A stretch of DNA of 64,000 bases from Cyanobacteria bacterium FACHB-DQ100 (GTDB lineage: Bacteria; Cyanobacteriota; Cyanobacteriia; Leptolyngbyales; Leptolyngbyaceae), in assembly GCA_014695195.1 (NCBI GenBank), contig JACJNW010000026.1:62001-126000 (forward strand), in the 5' to 3' direction. Below the pieces are notes generated by a model. That model searched no databases. It was not told the DNA's origin and saw only the letters and a list, made by a program, of their open reading frames with translations. This document shows positions 34,515 to 45,700 of this stretch, one piece after another. Each line of letters starts with the position of its first letter. Position 1 is the stretch's first letter. The translations under genes and the position numbers were made by a program.

Positions 34515-34930
34515 CATTTCTAGGATAAGCCTGCGATCGCTGATCCTCAAAATTAAGAATGCTACAGATGTCTTTGCTTGTTAGGAGCAACCTGTTTTGA
34601 TGCATCAAGTAGGGGATCTAGCCAGAATCTAGCCCTTGGGTTCTGAATCGCATTCTTTTGTTACAACTTCTTCACACCTCAGTACGGTAAACGACGTATT
34701 GCGGACTAATTCTCAATATGGCATCAAAGAGAAAGGTGATTCCTGGAACGTTAATGAATCATGAGGCAATGGAACTGTAGCGGAATTTCTACTCAAATGA
34801 GTCCGAAGAGTTTGCACGATTGCTAATTGATAGATTACCCGTCTGGGTACCTGCACTCCTATTAAACCGTATGAGATGATTCAAACGGTTGTTTAAAGAC
34901 TGCCCTTATCTCCTTGCAGGAGCTTAGGTT
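34515..34930. other. Intergenic leader of the Tc toxin genes
   Basis: About 415 bases without a gene. It contains dyad copy 3 (34680-34701) and, at the end, a good ribosome site (CAGGAGCTTAGG) before ATG 34931. I see no clear terminator after the 411-aa gene. Confidence 0.55.
34680..34701. promoter_or_regulatory. Dyad copy 3: CAGTACG-N8-CGTATTG upstream of Tc toxin
   Basis: CAGTACG (34680-34686), 8-base spacer, CGTATTG (34695-34701). There is a single mismatch to the symmetric core of dyad copy 2. It is 230 bases ahead of the TcB-TcC start in the only non-coding space before the toxin genes. Confidence 0.6.
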
Positions 34931-37900
34931 ATGCCAAGTAGCCCCCTTCGGAACGCGAATCAGCAAACTGATGAGCCAGACAAAAGTTATTTCTCTCCTC
35001 CACCGACAGTCTCGCTGCCCAAGGGAGGTGGAGCCATTAAAGGGATGGGTGAGAAGTTTGCTGCCAATCCGGTTACAGGGACAGGTTCGATGTCTGTACC
35101 GATCGCCACCAGTCCCGGTCGTTCTGGATTCGGTCCACAGCTGTCGCTTTCCTACGACTCCGGGGCGGGCAATGGAATTTTTGGGATGGGCTGGAGTCTC
35201 TCCCTACCATCCATTACGCGCAAAACCGATAAGGGGTTACCGCGCTACCAGGACAGTGAAGCGTCGGATGTCTTTATTCTTTCGGGTGCAGAAGATTTAG
35301 TGCCCGTGCTGAAGAAAGATGGCACGGTAGATGAAACGGTACGAGATGGGTATCAGATCCGTAAGTACCGTCCTCGCCTTGAAGGGTTGTTTGCCAGAAT
35401 TGAACGCTGGACGAAGGTAGATTCGGGAGAAACTCACTGGCAGTCTATCTCAAAAGACAACATTACAACGCTGTATGGCAAGACGGACAAGAGCCGCATC
35501 GCTGATCCTGCTAATCCAACCCATGTTTTTAGCTGGTTGATTTGCGAGAGCTATGACGATAAAGGCAATGCCATTTTTTATCGGTACAAATCAGAAGACT
35601 CAGACAATTCAATTGGGATTAATATTTCCCAAGCTCATGAGCGCAATCGAACGCCAAGGAGTCGAGCCGCAAATCGCTACCTGAAGCGGATTCACTACGG
35701 CAATCTAACCCCTCAACAGCCCAATGAAGACCTCGATCAGCGACAAGATTGGCTGTTTGAGATGGTGTTTGACTATGGGGAACACGATCGCACCAATCCC
35801 ATTCCTAAAGAACCCGATCAATGGAAGGTTGAAACGCTTCGTCATGATCCATTCTCTTCCTACCGATCAGGCTTTGAGGTGCGGACTTACCGACTCTGTC
35901 AGCGGGTGTTAATGTTTCATCATTTTCCAGATGAAGCAGGGGTAGGGTGGGATTGCTTAGTGAGATCGACTGACTTTACCTATTCCTATGAACAAAACCC
36001 AAGAGACGTTCGCAATCCCGCCTATTCATTCTTGAAATCGGTCACGCAAACAGGATACAAACGAGATTCATCTGGGGGATATGTTGTCAAATCCTTGCCT
36101 CCATTGGAGTTCACCTATAGCGAAGCTCAAATTGACGAAACGGTACGTGAAGTTGATCCTGTTAGTTTGGAGAATCTGCCGCAAGGATTGGATGGTGCTC
36201 GCTATCAGTGGATCGATCTCGATGGAGAAGGCTTATCGGGTATTTTGACTGAGCAGGGGAATGGATGGCTCTACAAGCGCAATCTCAGTCCCGTTAATAC
36301 TGTTCAAATCAATGGCAAGGAACACATTGAAGCACAGTTTGCTCCGGTTGAACTTGTTGCCAGTAAGCCAGCTAGTGGTCTGGAAAATGGTGCTCAGTTT
36401 CTCGACTTGGCAGGGGATGGTCAACCTGATGTCGTAGTTCTACAGGGAACAGTCACAGGCTTCTATGAACGCACAAAGGATGAACGATGGGAGTCATTTA
36501 TTCCCTTCAAGTCGCTACCCGTACTAGACTGGGATAATCCAAATTTGAAGTTTATTGATTTAGATGGTGACGGACATACAGACATTCTGATTACAGAAGA
36601 CGATTGTTTTGTCTGGCATCCCTCGCTGGCAGAAGACGGGTTTGGAGTCGCAGAGCGATCGCCCCAGTCTTGGGATGAAGAGAAGGGGCCACGAGTCGTT
36701 TTTGCGGATGGCACCCAATCTATCTACCTGGCAGATATGTCAGGAGATGGGTTGACCGATATTGTGCGGATTCGGAATGGAGAGGTGTGTTACTGGGCAA
36801 ATCTGGGGTACGGGCGGTTTGGTGCCAAGGTGACGATGGATAATGCCCCCTGGTTTGATGCACCCGATATTTTTAATCAACGTCGAATTTTGCTAGCAGA
36901 TGTCGACGGGTCTGGAACAACAGACATTCTGTACTTAAGTGGAGACGGCGTACAGGTTCACTTCAATCAGTCGGGTAACAGTTGGTCTGCGAAACGAGTA
37001 TTGAAGAGCTTTCCTGCGATCGACAATGCTGTTTCGGTCACAACTCTTGACTTATTAGGTAATGGAACTGCGTGCCTGGTATGGTCTTCGCCTTTGCCCG
37101 GTCATGCTCAGCGAGTGATGCGGTATATCGATTTGATGGGAGGGCAGAAGCCTCATCTATTGGTCAAGACCGTTAACAACATGGGTGCAGAAACAGTAGT
37201 GCAGTATGCGCCTTCCACTAAGTTTTACCTGCAAGATCGGTTAATGGGTAAACCCTGGATTACAAAACTGCCCTTTCCAGTGCATGTTGTGGAGCGAGTA
37301 GAGACGCGGGATTATATTTCTGGCAATCGGTTTGTGACTCGCTATGCTTACCACCACGGTTATTTCGATGGCGAAGAGCGGGAGTTCCGTGGCTTTGGCA
37401 TGGTGGAGCAGTGGGACACTGAGGATTATGGAGTGTTCCAGCCAGAAGGCAGCGCGTTCGTGCTGGAGAAGCCTTTGCATGTTCCCCCCATACTGACGAA
37501 GACCTGGTTTCATACAGGAGCTTATCTGGATCGCGATCGCATCTCTAACTTCTTTGCTCAGCAGGAGTATTATCGAGAGCCACAGTATCAGGTTCCTATC
37601 GGAGCAACAGAGGAAAATAGGCAGCGGATTGAGGCGTTATTTCAAAGATCCTTGCTGCCAGACACTGTTCTGCCTGAAGCGTTGACCGTAGAGGAAGAAA
37701 GAGAAGCTTGTCGATCTCTCAAGGGTAGTGTCTTGCGGCAGGAGGTTTATGCCTTAGATAACTCTGAAAAAAGCAAGCATCCCTACAGCGTGACTGAAAG
37801 CAATTACGCAATTCGGTTACTACAGCCTAAACAAGATAAGCAACACGCTGTTTTCTTCACCCATCCCCTAGAAAGTATTGCGTACCACTACGAACGTAAT

Positions 37901-40900
37901 CCTGATGATCCGCGTGTAGCACATCAGATGACGCTGAAAGTGGATGATTTTGGCAACGTGCTGAAGAGCGTAGCGATCGTCTATCCCCGCCGTAAACCCG
38001 CCTTTTCAGAGCAAGGCAAAACCCTGCTCACCTACACAGAAAATCGGGTAACGAATAAACCAGATCAAACAGATTGGTATCGAATTGGTGTTCCAATCGA
38101 GACGCGCACTTATGAAATCACGGGATTAGCAGTAACGGGTTTGCCTGTGTTTGCGCCTTTTCAATTGAACTTTATTCGCGAACAAATTCAGGCAGCGACA
38201 GAAATTCCCTACGAAGCCTCAGCCACGACGGGCATTCAGAAACGGGTGATTGAGCAGGTGCGATCGCGCTATCGTCCAAACAGTCAGGCAAATACCCTCG
38301 ATCCAACTTGCCTACCTCTAGGTGAGGTTGAGTCGCTGGCATTGCCCTGTGAAAGCTTCAAGCTGGCGTTTACTCCCGGATTGCTAATCCAGGTGTATGG
38401 AAGCAAGATTGAGGCGGCTGACTTGCGATCGCTTCTAGCCTCACAGCAGCCCGATGGCGGTGGGTACGTGGAGCAGGATGACGGATGGTGGATTCGGTCT
38501 GGACGACAGGCATTTAATCCAGAAAAATTCTATGCGGTGACGCGGTTAAAAGACCCGTTTGGACAGGAGTTTCAGATGGAGTATGACCCGTATACTCTAC
38601 TGATGCAGCGAACGGAAGATCCCTTGAAGAATGTTATTCAGATAGAGAATGATTACCGAGTGTTGCAACCGCGACAGTTAACCGACCCAAATGGCAATCG
38701 TGCTCAAGTCATTTTCGATGCGTTGGGCATGGTTGTGGGAACAGCCGTGATGGGAAAAGTCTTGGAGAAGAAAGGTGATAACCTAACAGGCTTTGTCGCG
38801 GACTTAGAGCAAGCGGCGATCTCCAATCACCTTAACAATCCGCTGACGAATCCCCACGACATTTTGGTAAACGCGTCAACTCGGTTGGTGTATGACCTGG
38901 AGCGATATCGTCGCACTCGACGGGTTTTACCGGATGGTTCAGAAACTGGGCAGCCGACGGTGGTCTATACGTTAGCACGAGAAACCCATGTAGCAGATCT
39001 AGCCATTGGGGAACAGACCAAAGTTCAGCACAGTTTTCTCTACTCCGATGGATTTGGGCGCGAGATTCAAACCAAAATTCAAGCAGAGCCGGGATTAGCC
39101 CCAAGGCGAGATGCGGATGGAGTGTTGAGGTGCAGCGAAAACCTGCAAGAGACTAACCCTCGATGGGTTGGCACCGGACGCACGATTTTTAATAACAAGG
39201 GCAAACCAGTTAAACAATACGAGCCGTTCTTCAGTCCAACTCACCTCTACGAGAATGAGAAAGATTTGGTTGAGTGTGGTGTCACACCGATCATTCACTA
39301 CGATCCATTAGGAAGGGTCGTTCGCACTGATTTACCCAATGGCACGTTCTCGAAGGTCGAGTTTGATGCGTGGTATCAGGAAACCTGGGATGAGAATGAT
39401 ACGGTGCTGGAGAGCCAGTGGCATCGCGATCGCCAATCTCCTACGTTTGCAGGTACAGAACCGGAGAAAGTCGCAGAACGCCGTGCTGCAAAGCTTACTG
39501 AAACTCATGCAAAAACGCCGAGTATTGCTCATCTCGATACGTTAGGACGACCCTTTCTGACGATCGCCGATAACGGCACAGCGGGAAAATACCGAACTCA
39601 TGTGACGCTGGATATTGAGGGGAATCAGCGACTCGTGACCGATGCTCGCAACAATCGAGTATTGGAGCAGAAGTTTGATCTGCTGGGGCATGTGGTTTAC
39701 TCGCGCAGTATGGATGCGGGCGATCGCTGGATGCTCAATAATGTGGCGGGTAAGCCGATTCGGAGTTGGGATAGTCGAGGGTTTACTCGCAGGTCTACCT
39801 ATGACCGACTACAGCGCCCATTAGCGCTGTTTGTTAAAGATGAGCGGGGTGAGAGGTTAGCAGAAGCAATCACGTACGGCGAATCTCAAGGAGATGCAAA
39901 AAACCATCGAGGCACGGTTTACCAAATGTTTGATGGGGCAGGAGTGGTAATCAATACTGAATATGACTTTAAGGGAAACTTACTCAGCAGTAAACGCGAA
40001 TTACTGAAGGATTACAGAAATTCTGTGAACTGGTTAGAGAATCCTGCATGGGAGGAGGAATTTACCAGCCATACTCGATTTGATGCCTTGAATCGTCCTA
40101 TATCTCTGACGGCTCCTGATAACAGCACTGTATATCCGATTTACAACGAAGCAAATTTATTGAATCAAGTGAGGATAAAACTGCGTGGAGCATCGGTAGA
40201 GACGCTGTTTATTAAGAATATTGATTACAACGAAAAGGGACAGCGGACTCTCATTGAATACAGCATTGATGATTCCACGAATCCTGCTAATAGCATCCAA
40301 ACAACCTATCAATACGATCGCCAAACTTTCCGCCTTAAAGTCCTTAAGACAACGCGAAAAGCCGATAATAACCGACTGCAATACTTGAGCTACACCTATG
40401 ATCCGGTGGGAAATATTACTGAAATTCGAGATGATGCTCAGCAAACGATTTTCTTTGGAGGTGAAGTAGTTTCTCCCAGCACCCAGTATGAGTACGATGC
40501 TCTGTACCGACTGATTCGCGCAGATGGACGAGAACACAGCGGACAAACGAGCAATAACCGCCCAGAGCATCGCCCAGAGTTAAAGCCCCACTATGACTTC
40601 AATGATGCTACTCGCATGAATCTGGCTCATCCTAATGACGGGCTGGCGATGCGGAATTACCACCAGGAATACCAGTACGATGCGGTGGGTAATATTCTGG
40701 CAATGATTCATCGGGCAAAGGATAACGACTGGACACGTCATTATGACTATGAAAAGACGAACAATCGCTTACGAGTCACAAGTTTGCCCGGTGATCCAGA
40801 TGATCTCACGACAGTGCCATCTCGCTACACCTACGATGCCCACGGCAATATGGCAAAAATGCCCCATCTCAACAACATGACATGGGATTTCAAAGACCAA

Positions 40901-42520
40901 CTGCAACAGGTTGATTTAGGGGGCGGTGGTAAGGCTTATTACATTTACGATGCCAGTGGTCAGCGAGTGCGGAAGGTGCATGAACACAATGGCTCAACTG
41001 TAGAGGAACGCATTTATTTAGGCGGCTTTGAGATTTACCGTAAGCGTAATAGCAGTGGCTCAAAGCTAGAGCGGGAAACGTTACACATTATGGATGACCA
41101 GCGACGCATTGCGCTGGTAGAGACGAAGACGTTTGAAGTCAAAGATGATGGTAGTGGTGGACGGATTGACTCCCCCAAACCTGTGATCCGCTATCAACTA
41201 GAGAACCATCTCGGCTCTGCCAGCTTGGAAGTCGATCAAGCTGGACAGGTGATTTCCTATGAAGAGTACTATCCCTACGGTAGCACGTCATATCAGGCAG
41301 GACGCAGTGTAGCAGAAGTGAGCTTGAAACGATATCGCTACACCGGAAAAGAGCGAGATGAGGAAACGGGGCTTTACTATCACGGAGCAAGATATTATGC
41401 GTCGTGGTTGGGGAGGTGGACAAGTGCTGATCCTGCTGGAATGGTTGATGGTTCAAATCTGTATCAGTATGCTCGCAGTAATCCAATTTCTTTTACTGAT
41501 CCCAAAGGTACTGATTCTTACAACACTGTACAGAGAATGGAAAATGGATCGCTTTTAGTTGTAGTTACAGAGGATTCAGGGAAAAGCCACCTTGAGCTTT
41601 GGAAGCAAGTCAAGTGTAATGAAGACTTGCTTCTTAAACCTGACGCGTATGCGAGGGAGCGAATAGGAGATGGGGCTGTAGTGGGGATTTATCCCAATGG
41701 TCGTATTCAGACAGATGGTGAGCATAGACGGGAGCTAATGGTAGAAACCTTGCCGCTTATGACCTCCGGTGTGGCAGCAGCAGCATTACCTCTTCTCACG
41801 GATGACCCTGATAAAAAACTCGCACTCGCTCAAGCTGGGGCGAATGCAGGAAGTATTGCAGAAGGTGTTGCTGGATTTGGCAACCGGATAAAAGCACCTG
41901 ATACAACAAAGTCAAGACCCAAAACAGTGGAAATTGCACCAGGAGGGAGCAAGCCCCCAGTACCAGGGGGAGGCAAAGGTAAACCACCAACACCAGTACC
42001 AGCAGGGGGAGGAGGCAAACCAGCAGCAGTAGGAGGATCAGGCAAGCTAGCACCAGCAGGGGGAGGAGGTGAACCACCAAAGGGGAAAGGCTCACCAGTA
42101 CCCCCCTTTCCAATGGTGGACGCTGCTGAAGTAAAGCCCGGAACGTGGAGTGATCGAAAAGCCTTAAACTATGTCAGTAATAATTATTATGTATGGGGTA
42201 TTCCAGATTCTCCTAAAGCATTAGTTGGAATTGCACGATACGATGCTCAGGGCAATGTTTATTTGAAGGTCTTCAAGGGTAGTGATCTTCGCACAGTTGT
42301 TGCTGAAGGAAGTATTGGCCAAGTTTCACTTGCAGGATTACCTGGTAAGTTTGGCGATGCGGCCTTTGGTACAGCTATTGAAGCTCGTGTTAATGAACTA
42401 ATCACAAAAGCTACAGGTCAGACACATATAGCTAAGCAGGGTAATGCTAATGGTGCTGATTTCGTACCTAAGATACCTCCTGAAATACTCAGGAAGCCAC
42501 CTGCTAATGATAATAATTGA
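34931..42520 (+). CDS. Tc toxin TcB-TcC fusion (SpvB/Rhs protein) with variable C-terminal payload
   Basis: A 2529-residue protein combining the B and C components of an ABC (Tc) toxin. The SpvB domain comes first (residues about 30-330, FAANPVTGTGSMSVPIATSP, LSLSYDSGAGNGIFGMGWSL). FG-GAP/VCBS-type repeats follow at about 488-677 (FIDLDGDGHTDILITEDD; YLADMSGDGLTDIV), then the TcdB middle regions and Rhs/YD repeats (about 1690-2150). The Rhs core ends with DEETGLYYHGARYYASWLGR and NPISFTDPKG near residue 2190, the usual autoproteolysis site. The last about 338 residues are the payload: a hydrophobic stretch, a Pro/Gly/Lys-rich linker (about 2335-2395) and a C-terminal domain with FGTAIEARVNELITKATGQ and NGADFV. 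In known systems the cocoon shields the payload until TcA injects it. The payload type is unknown to me. Confidence 0.93.
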   Translation: MPSSPLRNANQQTDEPDKSYFSPPPTVSLPKGGGAIKGMGEKFAANPVTGTGSMSVPIATSPGRSGFGPQLSLSYDSGAGNGIFGMGWSLSLPSITRKTDKGLPRYQDSEASDVFILSGAEDLVPVLKKDGTVDETVRDGYQIRKYRPRLEGLFARIERWTKVDSGETHWQSISKDNITTLYGKTDKSRIADPANPTHVFSWLICESYDDKGNAIFYRYKSEDSDNSIGINISQAHERNRTPRSRAANRYLKRIHYGNLTPQQPNEDLDQRQDWLFEMVFDYGEHDRTNPIPKEPDQWKVETLRHDPFSSYRSGFEVRTYRLCQRVLMFHHFPDEAGVGWDCLVRSTDFTYSYEQNPRDVRNPAYSFLKSVTQTGYKRDSSGGYVVKSLPPLEFTYSEAQIDETVREVDPVSLENLPQGLDGARYQWIDLDGEGLSGILTEQGNGWLYKRNLSPVNTVQINGKEHIEAQFAPVELVASKPASGLENGAQFLDLAGDGQPDVVVLQGTVTGFYERTKDERWESFIPFKSLPVLDWDNPNLKFIDLDGDGHTDILITEDDCFVWHPSLAEDGFGVAERSPQSWDEEKGPRVVFADGTQSIYLADMSGDGLTDIVRIRNGEVCYWANLGYGRFGAKVTMDNAPWFDAPDIFNQRRILLADVDGSGTTDILYLSGDGVQVHFNQSGNSWSAKRVLKSFPAIDNAVSVTTLDLLGNGTACLVWSSPLPGHAQRVMRYIDLMGGQKPHLLVKTVNNMGAETVVQYAPSTKFYLQDRLMGKPWITKLPFPVHVVERVETRDYISGNRFVTRYAYHHGYFDGEEREFRGFGMVEQWDTEDYGVFQPEGSAFVLEKPLHVPPILTKTWFHTGAYLDRDRISNFFAQQEYYREPQYQVPIGATEENRQRIEALFQRSLLPDTVLPEALTVEEEREACRSLKGSVLRQEVYALDNSEKSKHPYSVTESNYAIRLLQPKQDKQHAVFFTHPLESIAYHYERNPDDPRVAHQMTLKVDDFGNVLKSVAIVYPRRKPAFSEQGKTLLTYTENRVTNKPDQTDWYRIGVPIETRTYEITGLAVTGLPVFAPFQLNFIREQIQAATEIPYEASATTGIQKRVIEQVRSRYRPNSQANTLDPTCLPLGEVESLALPCESFKLAFTPGLLIQVYGSKIEAADLRSLLASQQPDGGGYVEQDDGWWIRSGRQAFNPEKFYAVTRLKDPFGQEFQMEYDPYTLLMQRTEDPLKNVIQIENDYRVLQPRQLTDPNGNRAQVIFDALGMVVGTAVMGKVLEKKGDNLTGFVADLEQAAISNHLNNPLTNPHDILVNASTRLVYDLERYRRTRRVLPDGSETGQPTVVYTLARETHVADLAIGEQTKVQHSFLYSDGFGREIQTKIQAEPGLAPRRDADGVLRCSENLQETNPRWVGTGRTIFNNKGKPVKQYEPFFSPTHLYENEKDLVECGVTPIIHYDPLGRVVRTDLPNGTFSKVEFDAWYQETWDENDTVLESQWHRDRQSPTFAGTEPEKVAERRAAKLTETHAKTPSIAHLDTLGRPFLTIADNGTAGKYRTHVTLDIEGNQRLVTDARNNRVLEQKFDLLGHVVYSRSMDAGDRWMLNNVAGKPIRSWDSRGFTRRSTYDRLQRPLALFVKDERGERLAEAITYGESQGDAKNHRGTVYQMFDGAGVVINTEYDFKGNLLSSKRELLKDYRNSVNWLENPAWEEEFTSHTRFDALNRPISLTAPDNSTVYPIYNEANLLNQVRIKLRGASVETLFIKNIDYNEKGQRTLIEYSIDDSTNPANSIQTTYQYDRQTFRLKVLKTTRKADNNRLQYLSYTYDPVGNITEIRDDAQQTIFFGGEVVSPSTQYEYDALYRLIRADGREHSGQTSNNRPEHRPELKPHYDFNDATRMNLAHPNDGLAMRNYHQEYQYDAVGNILAMIHRAKDNDWTRHYDYEKTNNRLRVTSLPGDPDDLTTVPSRYTYDAHGNMAKMPHLNNMTWDFKDQLQQVDLGGGGKAYYIYDASGQRVRKVHEHNGSTVEERIYLGGFEIYRKRNSSGSKLERETLHIMDDQRRIALVETKTFEVKDDGSGGRIDSPKPVIRYQLENHLGSASLEVDQAGQVISYEEYYPYGSTSYQAGRSVAEVSLKRYRYTGKERDEETGLYYHGARYYASWLGRWTSADPAGMVDGSNLYQYARSNPISFTDPKGTDSYNTVQRMENGSLLVVVTEDSGKSHLELWKQVKCNEDLLLKPDAYARERIGDGAVVGIYPNGRIQTDGEHRRELMVETLPLMTSGVAAAALPLLTDDPDKKLALAQAGANAGSIAEGVAGFGNRIKAPDTTKSRPKTVEIAPGGSKPPVPGGGKGKPPTPVPAGGGGKPAAVGGSGKLAPAGGGGEPPKGKGSPVPPFPMVDAAEVKPGTWSDRKALNYVSNNYYVWGIPDSPKALVGIARYDAQGNVYLKVFKGSDLRTVVAEGSIGQVSLAGLPGKFGDAAFGTAIEARVNELITKATGQTHIAKQGNANGADFVPKIPPEILRKPPANDNN

Positions 42521-42708
42521 TTTGAAAAAGCAAACTTCTTATAGGAGCTAGTAGGTGGGAAATATTCATCTTTACTGTAGAAACAGGGTTGTGCTAAAAC
42601 AATTTTTCTCTTTACACATTTCATTGCTTATTTAAAGCCTCCAATTAGGAATTGACTACGAAAACTAATCTTCATGCTCCGTGTCAAGCAAATTAATTTG
42701 TTTCATTC

Positions 42709-45700
42709 ATGCATCTGGAAAATCCCACTATGCGCCTCATCACATCTCCCCTCCGCTACGATAATCAAGGCTCAGACGTTGCTAATTTGCAAGCAGGTCT
42801 GCGGTTGCTGCTCAACAGACAAATGATTCAAATTTCAGATGGTGAGCGACAATCGTTAGAAGCTGCTTTAGCCTACGAAACTCAGCAGCAAGTTTATGGC
42901 GATGCCACCGCAGGGCTAATCACCATCTTCCAGCGGCAATTTCAACTTCCTGTCACGGGGGAAGTCGATCACGCAACAGCAGAGCGACTCAACCAGATAT
43001 TGAGCCAGCTAGGAGCTTTGGAGCCAGATCGCTTTGTGGTGAGGGGTGTGGTGCGGCAGTCTAATGGTGATTCCTTTGAAGGTATTGTGCGTGCCTTCAC
43101 TCGGGATATAAATACAGGAAATGAAACTGCACTTGTCCAAACAATTAGCAATGCCGATGGCTACTATGAAATCATTTACACTGCCGATCAATTCCGGCAC
43201 TCTCCCAGTGAAGTTGGTGGCCCAAACCTGATTGTACGTGCCTACAACTATCAGGGACAAATTCTGGCAACCTCTCCCCTCAAAATCAATGCCGAGCAAG
43301 AAGAGACGATCGACCTCACCATCACCGTGTGGGAACAACCTACTCCTACCGAAGAAGCACTAATCGTCAAAGGCTCCATTCGACTGGCAGACGATAGCCC
43401 TTTCGCAGGTGTAGAAGTACAGGCATTTGACAAAGATTTGCGGCGTCTGGAGCGATTGGGGCAGACCACTACCAACCAAACTGGTGATTATGAAATCACC
43501 TATACCCGTAGCCAATTCAGCCGAGTGGAAAAACAAAGTGCTGATTTGGTGATTAAAGTCATTGGACCTATCTCTGAAAGCACACCTCGTCGCACCCTTG
43601 CCACTTCACCCACCCTATTTAACGCTCCCCCCGTTGCCGTTATTGACCTGACTATTTCCGCTGATATTGTTAGCATTCCTTCAGAGTATGAACGCTTCCT
43701 TGCAGAACTCTACCCTTTGCTAGGGCAAATTTCCCTCGGCGAACTGCGAGAAGATGATGAAGACAACCCAGAAGCAGAGAAATTCCAGGACATCACATTC
43801 CTTGCAAGGGAAACAGGAATTAATTTTGATTACTTAGTCTTTCTAAATACAGCCTTCCAATTTAGCAATAGCACCAATCTCGATCCAGCATTCTTCTACG
43901 GATTGTTTCGGCAAAACTTACCCGCCGATTTACCTGCTTTACTGGTGTTGAATGCAGTAGCACAACGCCGCGCTCTTGAAATGTCCTTCGACGACAACAT
44001 TATTCCAGCTTGGCTCCGTTCTCAACTCGATCAAGCCCTCGATCGCCTCCGACAGCTACTCATTGAACAAACATTAGAACAACCTGAAGACCCGCAAAAA
44101 GTAACATTAGGGGCTTTACTCAATACCTCTCCAATTCTGCTTTCCAGAGAGCTTCAAACAATATTTTTAATTACTTATCTACAACACGAAGGCTCTGATG
44201 AAACCTTCTGGGAAGCATTACAACAGCGACAAGAGTTTCAACAACCAGGCTTGATTGCCGACTTACAATTTACTCTGCAACTAGGACTACTGACTCAAAA
44301 TCATTTACCCTTAGTCCAAGAATTGCAACAACTCCGGCAGCAAGGCTTCTTACAATCTCCAAAAGACCTAGTCAAGCTCAATGTTGAAAATTGGCAGGAA
44401 TTGATTACTCGACAAACCAATACCGGTATTGTTGGCGTTCCTGCCGATATTACAGGCGAAACCAATGAGGAAAAAGTCCGAAATTATGCCCAACGGCTCA
44501 CAGACACTGTTGAGGCGGTCTTCCCAACTGCCACGATCGCCCACAAACTAGAACTACAACAAGGTGGATTTCCTCCAACTGAGCTTATCCTATTTTTTAG
44601 ACGAAATCCGACCTTTGAGTTTAGCAATACTCATGTTGATACCTACTTACAAGAACATGCAGAAACCGCACTGGCAGGACTAGACAACCCTGACGGAGTT
44701 GCTGAGCAACTCAGAGGAATGCAGCGGGTCTTCAACTTAACCCCTCGCCATACCGAAATGCAGGTATTGCTCTCAAACGGGTTACACTCAGCCCAAAGCA
44801 TTGCTAGCTTTGGGAAAGATGTATTCGTTCAACAATACGGCGATCGTTTAGGTGGAGCCAGTAAGGCGGAAGTCATTTACGCCAAAGCAGAACACACGGC
44901 TGCAATGGCAACGGCAATTCTTGCTAAATATGCCACTGGTTTCAATGAGCTTAGAACAGCTGTTACGCCTGGACCATTAACCAATGCAGATGACCTACCC
45001 AACTGGGCATCTTTATTTGGTTCTCTTGATTTCTGCGCCTGCGAACACTGCCGCTCAGTCTACAGCCCTGCTGCCTATCTGGTTGATTTATTGGAGTTTT
45101 TGAAGAAGCAATCTCACCCTGTAGATGACAAAACTGCTAAAGACGTGTTACTCGCCCACAGTCGCCGCAGTGACATTGGTCATCTTGAACTGTCATGCGA
45201 AAACACTAACACGGTTCTACCCTACATCGATCTGGTAAATGAAATACTGGAAAATGCGATCGCGCCTCGAGCTACCAGCGCACCACCTCTGCAAACCCGT
45301 GGCACAACTGAAGAGCTAAGCATTAATCCAGAATATGTCAATGAAGAAGCATACAAAATTCTGGCGAAGGAAACCACTGTTTACCCCTGGAATTTACCGT
45401 CCGATCGTTGGCTCGAAGAAGCCCGTATCTACTTGGAAAAATTGGGTATTCGTCGTCATGAGTTGATGGAAGCTTTCCAGAAACCAGCAATCCCACCCAA
45501 TCCACCCAGTTCTACCGGAACTCCTGCCAGCCCAACGAATGAAGCGATCGCACTGGAGTATTTAGGTCTAACTCCTGTTGAACAAAAAATTATTACGAAT
45601 GTCTCCTCTGCTCCTCTTTGGCAATTATGGGGGTATGAATCAAACCCTAGCACTGGCTTATTGACAAATCTCGCCAAAGTACGAGTTTTCTTGCAAAAGT

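Noticed and set aside
41796..42113. A 105-aa Leu-rich antisense frame
   Set aside because: It is the complement of the Pro/Gly-rich linker of the TcB-TcC protein and only looks like a membrane protein.
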